From the NCBI RefSeq assembly GCF_004331735.1, contig NZ_SJSO01000006.1, forward strand, positions 310,001 to 374,000: 64,000 nt of DNA. The letters are read 5' to 3'. This DNA comes from Pedobacter psychrodurus (GTDB lineage: Bacteria; Bacteroidota; Bacteroidia; Sphingobacteriales; Sphingobacteriaceae). Of this stretch, positions 9,301 through 17,300 are shown one piece after another (position 1 is the first letter of the stretch; each line of letters begins with the position of its first letter). A program made the translations under genes and the position numbers. The notes beneath the pieces were generated by a model. It ran no database searches. It saw only the letters and a list, made by a program, of their open reading frames with translations, and was not told the DNA's origin.

Positions 9301-9612
9301 GAAAAACAAAAATTAATCGATTCAGCACTTGAAGTATTAAACAATCCCGAACTTCAGGTCATTTTAGGTAAAGTGAGCGAAAGCATCGTAGAAAAAAACA
9401 TAATTGATTCCCACGGAAAACTCCACCGTCCGGATAGGGTGTTGATCAATGCTGACGAAGTAATTATTCTTGATTACAAGTTTACTTTGGAAGAAAGTGA
9501 CAAGCATATCGAACAGGTAAATAATTACAGGATTTTACTTTCGGAAATGGGTTATCAAAACATTAAAACGTATCTTTTTTATGCGGTTAAAGGCAAGTTG
9601 AAATTGGTGTAG
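6394..9612 (+). CDS. addA: AddA-like UvrD-family helicase/nuclease subunit
   Basis: Large subunit of an AddAB/RecBCD-type complex that processes double-strand DNA ends for recombination. The 1072-residue protein starts with Walker A ASAGSGKTF at residues 10-18 and continues with superfamily 1 motifs: AVTFTNKATEEMK (Ia), FDEFQDT near 390 (Walker B), GDTKQSIYRWRNGD (III), IHKSKGLAFRAVFVP (V) and MLYVATTRSKDYL (VI). A PD-(D/E)XK nuclease domain closes the protein (RPDRVL then IILDYKF, about residues 1012-1030). The DUF1016 gene begins one base after its stop and the AddB partner follows, so all three are probably co-transcribed. Confidence 0.92.
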   Translation: MPQPLKILQASAGSGKTFSLTAHYLTLLFSGDNKYREILAVTFTNKATEEMKTRILEVLLGLANGNPSKKIDDYRKLILKAYPTVSPQELQFRADKIYRKILHDYSRFSVSTIDGFVQKVIRGFAFELGLNADYNLEMNYDKVKDDLVAKLDEALDHNKQLLQWIIDLAIERISDNKSWNYKFELYNLIGEIFSERFQIFEDAVSTLGLENIDELFKKYISVTKAEIKNFEEELITLATEANEGLNVIGVEAEHLKGKSRSPLAKVILVARGDFSKIEPLFNLIDEPNEWFQKNANFPEAYDTVNPILQKLKTHYLAHLPNYSLAIAFNKNLYYLRLMQEIAVLLKEYRAENDNLLISDAQKLISGITEDAGDNPSFIWEKVGNRYRNFLFDEFQDTSTSQWGSFKSLLTNAMATPSQDMTDHLIVGDTKQSIYRWRNGDWNILHKHAKLDVGAENVLEESLEENYRSAENIITFNNFLYKAIPLTLQNELNENLATKPESISKWWKEQHYQQIITDIYGGSTQNFATNTLKGGTIKIKKFGKDHAPNEARFTETVFRDIALDDIVEEINHLKNEQQYALKDIAILVRSNSEALLTVKKLMEHKLPVLSGDALLISNNSAIQLIINTLKVLIGLETQTALYKANCIALYHSLQEKEINANHYLNLNHKPLSTLTEVLPVALCQNWQSWLQLPLPELVEILIESYDLKNLTANLPYLLAFRDLTASAGKLGEKGIISFLTWWEEDGIKKSLPSPEGADAIQIITIHKSKGLAFRAVFVPFCNWEIKGKPNSTFWVSSEETVYKELKGIPLKYNEALADSAIAKAYYEELLYNNMDALNMLYVATTRSKDYLYIATMAKKELKLSNMGDVINFTFDEQFDENGVYEIVDYVTVESKSEDSNFINLKSYPTTTRLSELYIPSEDKHLKHLVNIEKSGRKGSLLHDILASASTEKEVNDYSTNLVLQGIIKEEEKQKLIDSALEVLNNPELQVILGKVSESIVEKNIIDSHGKLHRPDRVLINADEVIILDYKFTLEESDKHIEQVNNYRILLSEMGYQNIKTYLFYAVKGKLKLV

Positions 9613-9613
9613 T

Positions 9614-10699
9614 ATGGAAGAAACAAACAATTTATACCACAGCGTTTTAAATATACTGAAACGATATAGAGCCGATGCTTACAAAGCAGTTAACACGGCT
9701 ATGGTAATTTCATATTGGCAAATCGGCAAAGAAATAGTTGAAAACGAGCAAGGAGGAAATGTAAAGGCAACTTATGGGAAAGAAATTATTAAAACATTGT
9801 CAAAAAAACTATCTTCAGAATTTGGCAAAGGCTTCTCTGTCGCAACTCTAGAGAGTTTTAGGAAATTTTACCTTATCTATCCAGATGTTGAAGACACCAA
9901 TAATCCAATTTCCTACGCACTGCGTAGGAAATTGAAAATAACTGATAATCAAACGGATGAAATATCGTACGCACTGCGTAGCAATTTGAGTTGGACACAC
10001 CACCGACTAATAATGAGGGTTGATGATGTTCAGGCCAGGACATATTATTTAAGTGAGGCAGAAAACCAGCAATGGAGCTCAAGAGAACTGGAAAGAAATA
10101 TTAATTCATCATATTTTCAAAGACTATTATCGGGCCAGAAAGAAATTCCCTCCTCTATTGATAATATAAAGCTTTCAGAAAATTTCATTAAAGATCCTTA
10201 TGTTTTGGAGTTTCTGAAAATCGAGCAGCCTTCAATATTAAACGAGAAAGAAATAGAAACCAGGATAATTAACCATCTTCAGCAATTCCTATTAGAGTTG
10301 GGTAAAGGATTTTCTTTTGTAGGCAGGCAGTTTAGAATAAGTACCGAAACCAGCCATTTTTATATCGACCTGGTTTTCTACAACTATATCCTAAAGTGTT
10401 TTGTTCTATTTGACTTAAAAACCAATAAACTTACACATCAGGATGTTGGCCAAATGGATATGTATATTAAAATGTTTGATGATTTAAAAAAACAGGAAAA
10501 CGATAATCCAACTATTGGAATCATTCTTTGTACTGATAAAGAAGAAACGGTTGTTAAGTATTCGATGTTAAAGGACAGTAAACAGTTATTCGCATCAAAA
10601 TATCAAATGTATTTGCCGACAGAGAAACAGTTAGCAGAGTGGCTTGAAAACGATAAAGCAATTATTGAATTGCAATTAAAAAACCAGGGCAACGATTAA
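9614..10699 (+). CDS. DUF1016/YhcG-type PD-(D/E)XK nuclease-domain protein
   Basis: A 361-residue protein of the YhcG/DUF1016 family: an N-terminal helical domain (MVISYWQIGKEIVENEQGG, then FGKGFSVATLESFRKFYLIYP) and a C-terminal restriction-nuclease-like domain with FYIDLVFYN and FDLKTNKLTHQDVGQM, about residues 250-280, carrying the Asp and (D/E)xK pair. The family is widespread and mobile; its cellular role is not settled. It is wedged between addA (1-base gap) and addB (11 bases), an unusual place. Residues around 98-133 contain an 18-residue tandem duplication (ISYALRRKL / ISYALRSNL) built on palindromic DNA. Link to DNA-end processing is inference from position only. Confidence 0.88.
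   Translation: MEETNNLYHSVLNILKRYRADAYKAVNTAMVISYWQIGKEIVENEQGGNVKATYGKEIIKTLSKKLSSEFGKGFSVATLESFRKFYLIYPDVEDTNNPISYALRRKLKITDNQTDEISYALRSNLSWTHHRLIMRVDDVQARTYYLSEAENQQWSSRELERNINSSYFQRLLSGQKEIPSSIDNIKLSENFIKDPYVLEFLKIEQPSILNEKEIETRIINHLQQFLLELGKGFSFVGRQFRISTETSHFYIDLVFYNYILKCFVLFDLKTNKLTHQDVGQMDMYIKMFDDLKKQENDNPTIGIILCTDKEETVVKYSMLKDSKQLFASKYQMYLPTEKQLAEWLENDKAIIELQLKNQGND
9906..9934. repeat. Perfect 29-bp palindrome inside the DUF1016 gene
   Basis: Arms CAATTTCCTACGCA (9906-9919) and TGCGTAGGAAATTG (9921-9934) are exact reverse complements around the single base C at 9920. It encodes PISYALRRKL in frame. There is no T run and it is in the middle of a coding region, so it is not a terminator. 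Confidence 0.9.
9961..9990. repeat. Second, partly decayed copy of the DUF1016 palindrome
   Basis: The core TACGCA-C-TGCGTA (9968-9980) repeats the centre of the palindrome 54 bases earlier, that is 18 codons, in the same frame. Over 28 bases the two copies differ at four positions, and the outer arms of this copy no longer pair. It encodes ISYALRSNLSW, which is the form closer to the usual DUF1016 family segment as I remember it. Confidence 0.8.
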
Positions 10700-10710
10700 A
10701 AACGCTATAC

Positions 10711-13566
10711 ATGAAACCATTTTTACAGGAAGTTGCCGAAGATTTAGTTACCAAATTTGGAAATCAGCTGGAAAACTGTGCCATTGTTTTTAACAATAAA
10801 CGGCCCTCTGCCTATCTACAGAAACACTTTGCAGATATTATTGGCAAACCATTTTTCAGCCCTTCATTTTTTACCATACAAGAATTTTTCGCCAGTTCCA
10901 CCAATTATAAAATTGCTGACTTTTACCTACAATTTTTCACTTTACACCGGATTTACAACCAACTGCTAGCTGAAGAGCAACTGGAAAACATATCAAGCCA
11001 TAAGTTCTTTCCCCTTGCTAAAATCATCTTAAGTGATTTTAACCAGATTGATGCCGACCTGGTTGATGCAGAGAAATTATACCGAGATCTGGAAGATATA
11101 TCGGTCATCAATAAAGATTTCGATTATTTGAGCCCTGAGCAATATGAGTTCCTTTCGCAGTTCTGGACCTCCTATTCAGAAGGAAAGCATAAAAAACAGC
11201 AGGAACTGTTCATCAAAATGTGGCGCAGGATGCCAAAGCTCTACCATAAATTCCATGCAGCGCTTAAAGAACAGGGCTATTTAACCAATGGCTCGGTTTA
11301 CCGCCACCTGGCTGATGACATTACCAATCACCAGGAATTTATTTCGAATTTTGATAAAGGTAAGATCATTTTTGTTGGTTTTAATGCACTAAGTAGTGCC
11401 GAAGCTAAAATATTTACCCAGCTACAAAATGCCGATAGCGCCTTGTTTTATTTTGATGCCGACACCTATTATTTAGATGACATATCGCAGGAAGCAGGTT
11501 TGTTTTTACGGAAAAACATCAATCTGCTCGGTTTAAAAAATGTATTTGCGGAACAGGAAAGTTTAATGAGATCTGCAAAGCATGAGGTAAATGTTTTCAA
11601 AGTTCAGGGACAATCGGCACAAGCCAAAATCCTGAACAACATTTTAGAAGCAGATTATACAGATGCAGAAACTGTTGGTAAAACTGTAGTGGTTTTAGCA
11701 GATGAAAGTTTGTTGATTCCCACTTTACAGACTATTCCAACCTCTCTTAACGGAAAAGAAATCGACCTCAACGTAACGATGGGTTTTGCACTATCAACCT
11801 CTAGTATTTTTGGTCTCGTTGATTTATGGCTGAGCAGTCAACTGGAGATTTTGCAACGCGATAAAGTGACCTACAAAAACGTGGAGGCTTTTTTAACGCA
11901 CCCATTAACTGGTTTAACCCAGAAAATGCGCGATAAGATTTTAACCGCATTACTGGAAGAAAACGAAGTTGAGATTGACCACAAACGTTTACTTCGGCAA
12001 AGTGGGCTCTTTGAAGCTTTTTATAAAAAAATCGAGGATCCGCAGCATGTGGTAACCAATTTACTGGATGTGCTCGATTATGTTTTAACGCGTTTGTCGA
12101 ATGCAAAAACACTAAAAAAAATCGATGCAGAGCTTTTCGTAAAAACCATTCAGGAATTAAACAGACTGCACGATACCTTTAGCAACCACATCGGAAAAGA
12201 AGAAATCCCTTTTGTGATTTATCTTGTTCAAAAATCGCTGCAGGCCATTGCCGTTCCGCTTTCTGGCGATCCGCTAAACGGCATCCAGGTGATGGGATTA
12301 CTTGAAACCAGGAACCTAAACTTCGATAAAGTTGTTATCTTAGGCTTCAATGAAGGCATTATCCCAAAATCATCTATCGGAAACAGTTTTATTCCCGATT
12401 CCATCCGCCGTGTTTATGGTCTTCCGGTACTGGAAAACCTCGATGCCATTTCCTCTTATATGGTTTACCGCCTGATGCAAAGGGCAAAAAACATCAATTT
12501 TGTTTATAATAGCTTAACCGACGAATCTACTTCTGGTGAGGCCAGCAGGATTTTAAAGCAACTCGAATATGAAAGCGGTTTCGATTTCACCTATAACGAG
12601 CTTAATCTTGAGGTAAAAACCGAAGCCTTTAAAGAAGTCAGGATTGAAAAAACAAATAATGCTTTTATTCAGGAAACCCTCCAAAAGTACCTCGATAAAA
12701 AGAAAGTTCTTTCACCATCGGCACTTACACAATATATCTCCAATCCGATCGATTTCTTTTTCAATTACATTGCCGGTATTAAAGAGCCTAAGGAAGTAAG
12801 TGCTGTGGTTGAGGCCAATGAAATCGGTTCCATTTTGCACAAAGTGATGGAGTATTTTTATGAGGATCTGAGGTCGGCCGAAATTACTGCAGACCGTATC
12901 AAAGAAAAACGTAAAAAAGTCCCATCGCTGATACATAAGGCTTTTAATGCCGTAATGTTCAAAAACCCCGATAAGGTGATGGAATATAAAGGCATGCAAA
13001 AGGTAATTTTATCAATTGTTGATGCTTATGTAAACATCATTTTAAATCAGGATGAAGCGCAAACACCATTTACCATCATTAGCCTCGAGCAAAAAGTAGA
13101 GGCAGAAATCAGTTTCCCGTTAAATGGGAAAGAAGCCAGCATCAAAATTTTTGGGTTCATCGATCGTGTTGATGTAAAAGATGGTGTAACCAAAATAATC
13201 GATTACAAAACCGGAAGTGATAAATTAACTTTTAAAGATATCCCAGAGTTGTTCAATTCTGATGGCAAACATATCAATAAAGCCTTAATCCAAACTTTAT
13301 TATACACCTATGCTTATGAACAGTTCTCGGGCAGAACTTTTGTAGAGCCCAACCTCTATGTAGTAAAAACAATGAGCGTAGATGGCGTTTGGTTTAAGTC
13401 GGGTAGGCAAAACCTATCGGGAGCTTATTTGGAAGAAATTAAACCGGAGTTTCTTGCTGAGTTAAGAAAAAAGCTAACCGAACTTTTCGAAGCCCCTTAT
13501 TTTCTAGCCAGTGCGGTTGAGGATAATTACAAATATTCTATTTATAAAACTTTGTTTGGGAAATAG
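10711..13566 (+). CDS. addB: AddB-like PD-(D/E)XK nuclease subunit
   Basis: Second subunit of the AddAB-type double-strand-break processing complex. It has 951 residues, an inactivated helicase-like N-terminal half with no Walker A (CAIVFNNKRPSAYLQKHF), the conserved GLLETRNLNFDKVVILGFNEGIIPK segment in the middle, and a C-terminal nuclease (GFIDRVDVKDGVTKIIDYKTG, about residues 814-834). In the segment ALTQYISNPIDFFFNYIAGI the position that carries an iron-sulfur-cluster Cys in Bacillus AddB is Asn, so no such cluster is expected. It follows addA and the DUF1016 gene in the same direction. Confidence 0.9.
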   Translation: MKPFLQEVAEDLVTKFGNQLENCAIVFNNKRPSAYLQKHFADIIGKPFFSPSFFTIQEFFASSTNYKIADFYLQFFTLHRIYNQLLAEEQLENISSHKFFPLAKIILSDFNQIDADLVDAEKLYRDLEDISVINKDFDYLSPEQYEFLSQFWTSYSEGKHKKQQELFIKMWRRMPKLYHKFHAALKEQGYLTNGSVYRHLADDITNHQEFISNFDKGKIIFVGFNALSSAEAKIFTQLQNADSALFYFDADTYYLDDISQEAGLFLRKNINLLGLKNVFAEQESLMRSAKHEVNVFKVQGQSAQAKILNNILEADYTDAETVGKTVVVLADESLLIPTLQTIPTSLNGKEIDLNVTMGFALSTSSIFGLVDLWLSSQLEILQRDKVTYKNVEAFLTHPLTGLTQKMRDKILTALLEENEVEIDHKRLLRQSGLFEAFYKKIEDPQHVVTNLLDVLDYVLTRLSNAKTLKKIDAELFVKTIQELNRLHDTFSNHIGKEEIPFVIYLVQKSLQAIAVPLSGDPLNGIQVMGLLETRNLNFDKVVILGFNEGIIPKSSIGNSFIPDSIRRVYGLPVLENLDAISSYMVYRLMQRAKNINFVYNSLTDESTSGEASRILKQLEYESGFDFTYNELNLEVKTEAFKEVRIEKTNNAFIQETLQKYLDKKKVLSPSALTQYISNPIDFFFNYIAGIKEPKEVSAVVEANEIGSILHKVMEYFYEDLRSAEITADRIKEKRKKVPSLIHKAFNAVMFKNPDKVMEYKGMQKVILSIVDAYVNIILNQDEAQTPFTIISLEQKVEAEISFPLNGKEASIKIFGFIDRVDVKDGVTKIIDYKTGSDKLTFKDIPELFNSDGKHINKALIQTLLYTYAYEQFSGRTFVEPNLYVVKTMSVDGVWFKSGRQNLSGAYLEEIKPEFLAELRKKLTELFEAPYFLASAVEDNYKYSIYKTLFGK

Positions 13567-13680
13567 GTGAAAGACTAAAAAATCCCTAAGCAGAATCCCT
13601 TTTGCTACAACTCCATTAATGAACGGAAAAGTAGTCCATTAAAAAAACGGGATATTTTTTGAAACGGCAAGAAGCTGATT

Positions 13681-14802
13681 TTATAAAAATTCCCAGTAAT
13701 TATCCCTATTTATAACATGGGCCGCCTCAGGAATATACTTTTCTATAAAAGCATTAGGGAATTTTACTTTTACTTTAGGATTCCATTTCAGTTCAAAAGC
13801 AGTTATTTTGTTATCCTGTTCCTCAATGTAATCTATTTCTGTTCTACTTACGGTTCGCCAAAAATAAGTATTGCCATAAAAACCACTATAGGCCAAGTTT
13901 TTTTTGCGCTCACTAATAATAAAGTTCTCCCACAGTGCACCAATATCATTACGTTGAGCAATCGGCGCAAAATTATTAATAATGCTGTTTCTGATCCCAT
14001 TATCATAAAAATAGATTTTCCGGGAAGAGCTGATCTCATTTCTTAAATTTCTAGCCAAAGGATTTAAGCGAAAAACAACAAATGATTTTTCCAGCAGATC
14101 TATATAATTATTAACCGTTGCCTTATCAATCCCCACAGTTTGGGCAAGCTCGTTATAAGAAACCTCATTTCCCACCTGCCAGGCAAGTGCCTGCAAAAGT
14201 TTCAGGAGTGCATCTGGTCGACGGATACCGCCTGCTTCTAAAATATCCTTATATAGATAGCTTCCAGCAAGGTTATTTAATATTTCTATTGCATTTTCCC
14301 CATGATTGATCACATCTGGGTACATCCCTGTAATTAAAAATTCTTCCAAACGTGGATGGATTTTGGCGAAGGAGTATTGGTTCTTTAGTTCCCTCCACGA
14401 CAGCGGATATAGTCGATATTCCCATTTACGCCCCGTAAGGGGTTCATTAATCTGACTGGCAATCTCTAAAGCCGAGGAACCAGATATAAAGAGTTGGATA
14501 TCTTTTTGGGCATCAATGATCATTTTAGCAGTCAAACCTATATTTTCAAGCCGTTGTGCCTCATCAAATACAACAATTTTAGCATCACCAATAAAAGTAT
14601 TGATAAAGGCTTGTGTTGGATTGTTCCATAATAACCTTACACCAGGATCATCTCCATTGATGTAGAGATAATTATCACTTAAGGAGCCAGCGATTTTATT
14701 AATCAACGTAGTTTTACCTACCTGCCTTGGACCAAGTACAACTATTGCTTTTTTGAAATCAACTTTACTTTCTAAAGTTTGTTGCAGTGCTCTTTTAATC
14801 AT
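13681..14802 (-). CDS. AAA ATPase with DUF4143 C-terminal domain
   Basis: A 373-residue ATPase of the common AAA_14/DUF4143 family. Walker A is GPRQVGKT at residues 24-31, Walker B is KIVVFDEAQRL, and sensor LFISGSSALEI follows. A helix-turn-helix-like segment (LAQTVGIDKATVNNYIDLLEKSF) comes before the C-terminal domain, whose RTVSRTEIDYIEEQDNKITAFELKWN carries the D...ExK pattern of a restriction-nuclease-like fold. The function of the family is unknown; it is typical of accessory genome. The start at 14802 follows directly on a double inverted repeat that may control it. It stands alone, convergent with addB. Confidence 0.9.
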   Translation of the reverse strand: MIKRALQQTLESKVDFKKAIVVLGPRQVGKTTLINKIAGSLSDNYLYINGDDPGVRLLWNNPTQAFINTFIGDAKIVVFDEAQRLENIGLTAKMIIDAQKDIQLFISGSSALEIASQINEPLTGRKWEYRLYPLSWRELKNQYSFAKIHPRLEEFLITGMYPDVINHGENAIEILNNLAGSYLYKDILEAGGIRRPDALLKLLQALAWQVGNEVSYNELAQTVGIDKATVNNYIDLLEKSFVVFRLNPLARNLRNEISSSRKIYFYDNGIRNSIINNFAPIAQRNDIGALWENFIISERKKNLAYSGFYGNTYFWRTVSRTEIDYIEEQDNKITAFELKWNPKVKVKFPNAFIEKYIPEAAHVINRDNYWEFL

Positions 14803-14816
14803 AAACCCTATCTATT

Positions 14817-14872
14817 CCCCAAATATAACTATATTTGGAGAATATAATCCCCAAATATAGTTATATTCAGGG
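14817..14872 (-). promoter_or_regulatory. Paired inverted repeats, probable promoter/operator of the DUF4143 ATPase
   Basis: Site 1 (14819-14838) has perfect 9-base arms CCAAATATA and TATATTTGG. Site 2 (14851-14872) begins with the same CCAAATATA but has a weaker second half. They are 32 bases apart, about three helical turns. In addition, 14822-14838 and 14851-14867 are exact 17-base reverse complements. TATATTTG, a Bacteroidetes -7 element, occurs on the minus strand in both sites, and the nearer one would start RNA about 11 bases before the ATG. Autoregulation by a dimeric binder is inference. Confidence 0.6.
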
Positions 14873-15007
14873 ATTTGAAATCAAGGTGATTTAATTTGGA
14901 TTCTAAAGCATATATATCTTTCAATAAAAATAGAGACCCTTTAAATTTTCAGCGACAAAAATTATTTTTTTCATTTTGGTTTTTTGCCATTAAGCTTATC
15001 TTTAAAA

Positions 15008-15565
15008 ATGCTAACCTTAAATTTCACAAAATTCCCAATTCTCGAAACCGAGCGTTTAATTCTCCGCGAACACGATCTCGCTGATGCGGAGGCACTTTTT
15101 GCCATGCGCACGAATGAAACGGTAATGAAATATATCGACAGGGAAAGGCCTAAAGATATTTTCGAGATCAAAGATTTTATTTCCCGTTTCAGAAATGGAT
15201 ACGAAAATGGTGATAACCTGGCTTGGGTAATTGCCTTAAAAGAAAACCCTAAACAAATGATCGGTTCGGTAGGTTATTGGCGGACAGATTTTGCAAATCA
15301 TCGCGCTGAGATTGGCTATATGCTCCATCCCGATTATTGGAGAAAAGGTATTATCTCCGAGGCACTGAAAAAATCAATTTCTTTTGGATTTGAGGAAGTT
15401 AATCTACACTCTATCAGTGCCAACATTAATGTAGAAAATGATGCTTCCCGGCAGATGCTGATCAAACATGGTTTTGTAAAAGAAGCGCATTTTAAGCAAG
15501 ACTATTATTTCAGGGGCCAGTTTCTCGACAGTGAGATTTATGGATTATTAAATCCAAGCCATTAA
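15008..15565 (+). CDS. GNAT-family N-acetyltransferase (RimJ/RimL-type)
   Basis: A 185-residue acetyl-CoA-dependent acetyltransferase of the RimJ/RimL branch. The N-terminal TERLILREHDLADAEALF is typical, motif A reads EIGYMLHPDYWRKGIISEAL with the acetyl-CoA-binding loop, and motif B follows in NASRQMLIKHGFVKEA-like sequence (ENDASRQMLIKHGFVKE). The ATG at 15008 is chosen because it places the TERL segment at the usual distance from the start; a start at 14984 adds eight unsupported residues. The substrate (ribosomal protein, other peptide or small molecule) cannot be told. Confidence 0.9.
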   Translation: MLTLNFTKFPILETERLILREHDLADAEALFAMRTNETVMKYIDRERPKDIFEIKDFISRFRNGYENGDNLAWVIALKENPKQMIGSVGYWRTDFANHRAEIGYMLHPDYWRKGIISEALKKSISFGFEEVNLHSISANINVENDASRQMLIKHGFVKEAHFKQDYYFRGQFLDSEIYGLLNPSH

Positions 15566-15588
15566 TTTAAACTATAATTCTAGCCAAA

Positions 15589-15945
15589 ATGCTTAAAACT
15601 GCAACACCAATTCTTGCCTCATTAAATGCGGAGGAAACCATTAAGTTCTACACAGAAAAATTAGGTTTCACTTTTCACAATAATTGGGATGGTTATATCA
15701 TTTTAAGCAAAGATGAGATCAGCATACACCTTTGGCCAACCAATGATGAAAGCATCCCTAAAAACACAGGCTGTTACATTTACGTTACAGCAGTTGATGA
15801 GCTTTATGTAGAGTATACTAAACAAGATGTGGTTCATCCAAACGGGAAGCTAAAAAATATGCCTTGGGGCATGCGTCAGTTTTCTATTTTAGACAATAGC
15901 GGCAATATTATTCATTTTGGAGAAGATATTTCGGAAAAAGCATAA
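15589..15945 (+). CDS. VOC-family (glyoxalase/bleomycin-resistance-like) protein
   Basis: A 118-residue single vicinal-oxygen-chelate domain, with the paired beta-alpha-beta repeats characteristic of bleomycin-binding proteins: ILASLNAEETIKFYTEKLGFTF at the start and QFSILDNSGNIIHFGEDI at the end. It lies 23 bases after the acetyltransferase in the same direction, so the two may be co-transcribed. Proteins of this type usually bind a ligand as dimers; whether this one is enzymatic or a sequestration protein is not visible. Confidence 0.88.
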   Translation: MLKTATPILASLNAEETIKFYTEKLGFTFHNNWDGYIILSKDEISIHLWPTNDESIPKNTGCYIYVTAVDELYVEYTKQDVVHPNGKLKNMPWGMRQFSILDNSGNIIHFGEDISEKA

Positions 15946-16088
15946 GCTTTGATACAATAAGCTTATCAAAAACACAATTTCCCAATATTATTTCTTCCTT
16001 TGACAGGTAAACAAAAAATACAGTTTCCAAAACACCAAATAATTAGTCAGATTACCTATAATTATTACAAAACATAGGCATTATAGCC

Positions 16089-16120
16089 TTTGGTTTCAAA
16101 GCGATTAATAATTATATTTG
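16089..16120 (+). promoter_or_regulatory. Bacteroidetes-type promoter of pdhB
   Basis: TTTG at 16089-16092, a 20-base spacer, then TATATTTG at 16113-16120, which fits the Bacteroidetes sigma-A consensus (TTTG, 19-21 nt, TAnnTTTG). RNA would start near 16127, giving a short leader before the ATG at 16142. Confidence 0.75.
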
Positions 16121-16141
16121 CCACCGTTATTAAAATTTACA

Positions 16142-17128
16142 ATGAGAGAAATCCAATTTAGAGAAGCACTACGCGAAGCCATGAGCGAAGAAATGCGTAA
16201 AGATGACCGCATTTTTTTATTAGGTGAAGAAGTAGCAGAATATAACGGTGCGTACAAAGTAAGTCAGGGTATGCTTGACGAGTTTGGTGCGAAACGCATT
16301 ATCGATACCCCGATTGCCGAACTAGGTTTCGCAGGTATTGCAACTGGTGCAGCAACAGCAGGCCTTATTCCAATTGTGGAATTTATGACCTTTAACTTCT
16401 CATTAGTAGCTATCGATCAGATTATCAACGGTGCTGCTAAAATTTTATCAATGAGCGGTGGTCAGTTCTCATGCCCAATGGTTTTCCGCGGCCCAACAGG
16501 TAACGCAGGTCAATTAGGTGCGCAACACTCTCAAAATTTCGAAAACTGGTTTGCAAATACACCAGGTTTAAAAGTGGTAGTTCCAGCTACTCCTTACGAT
16601 GCAAAAGGATTACTAAAGCAGTCAATTATAGATCAGGATCCTGTTATTTTCATGGAGTCTGAAGTAATGTACGGCGATAAAGGAGATGTTCCTGCAGAAG
16701 AGTACTATATCGAATTAGGAAAAGCCAACGTAACCAAACAAGGTACTGATGTAACCATTGTTACTTTTGGTAAAATGTTAACACGCGTTGTAAACCCAGC
16801 TGTAGAAGAATTAACTAAAGAAGGAATCAATGTTGAGGTTATCGATTTACGTACTGTACGCCCTATCGATTATGATACCATTATCGCTTCTGTTAAGAAA
16901 ACAAACCGTTTGGTTGTAGTAGAAGAAGCTTGGCCTTTGGCATCTCTTTCTGGAGAGATTGCTTTCATGGTACAAAAACATGCATTCGATTATTTAGATG
17001 CACCAGTTTTACGTATCACCTGTGCCGACGTTCCACTTCCATACTCACCAACTTTAATAGCAGCCAGCTTACCAAATGCTGAGCGCGTAGTTAAAGCGGT
17101 AAAAGAAGTAATGTACGTTAAAAAGTAA
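16142..17128 (+). CDS. pdhB: Pyruvate dehydrogenase E1 component, beta subunit
   Basis: Beta subunit of the E1 decarboxylase in the pyruvate dehydrogenase complex, which makes acetyl-CoA from pyruvate. The 328-residue length is normal. Visible family features: the thiamine-diphosphate region LLGEEVAEYNGAYKVSQGM with its catalytic Glu, DTPIAELGFAGIATGAA, RGPTGNAGQLGAQHSQ, and the C-terminal transketolase domain with VEVIDLRTVRPID. ATG 16142 is chosen over 16118 because a strong promoter lies just upstream and MREIQFREALREAM is the usual N-terminus. The alpha subunit is not next to it, so E1 alpha must be encoded elsewhere. Confidence 0.95.
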   Translation: MREIQFREALREAMSEEMRKDDRIFLLGEEVAEYNGAYKVSQGMLDEFGAKRIIDTPIAELGFAGIATGAATAGLIPIVEFMTFNFSLVAIDQIINGAAKILSMSGGQFSCPMVFRGPTGNAGQLGAQHSQNFENWFANTPGLKVVVPATPYDAKGLLKQSIIDQDPVIFMESEVMYGDKGDVPAEEYYIELGKANVTKQGTDVTIVTFGKMLTRVVNPAVEELTKEGINVEVIDLRTVRPIDYDTIIASVKKTNRLVVVEEAWPLASLSGEIAFMVQKHAFDYLDAPVLRITCADVPLPYSPTLIAASLPNAERVVKAVKEVMYVKK

Positions 17129-17171
17129 TTACATATTGTTAGTCTGAGCATAGTCGAAGACCAAAAGATAT

Positions 17172-17203
17172 AAATCCTCCAAAGTAATTTGGGGGATTTT
17201 TTT
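17172..17203 (+). terminator. Rho-independent terminator of pdhB
   Basis: Arms 17172-17183 and 17188-17199 (AAATCCTCCAAA / TTTGGGGGATTT, one G-T pair) close a GTAA tetraloop and run into a T tract to 17203. It lies 44 bases after the pdhB stop. Confidence 0.85.
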
Positions 17204-17300
17204 ATCCCCTGTCTGTGCAAGAAACCCAATTCAGTTTCCTGCTCAAAGCCGAAAAATACATGATATTTTTTATATTCGTTACATAAAGAACCTATATTTC

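Noticed and set aside
9906..9990. Rho-independent terminator or CRISPR-like repeat inside the DUF1016 gene
   Set aside because: No T run follows, the frame stays open through both copies, and only two copies exist without spacers of even length elsewhere. The window holds no CRISPR array or cas gene.
14896..15084. Plus-strand open frame of 62 codons before the acetyltransferase
   Set aside because: Overlaps the start of the acetyltransferase in another frame and has only low-complexity Phe/Lys sequence.
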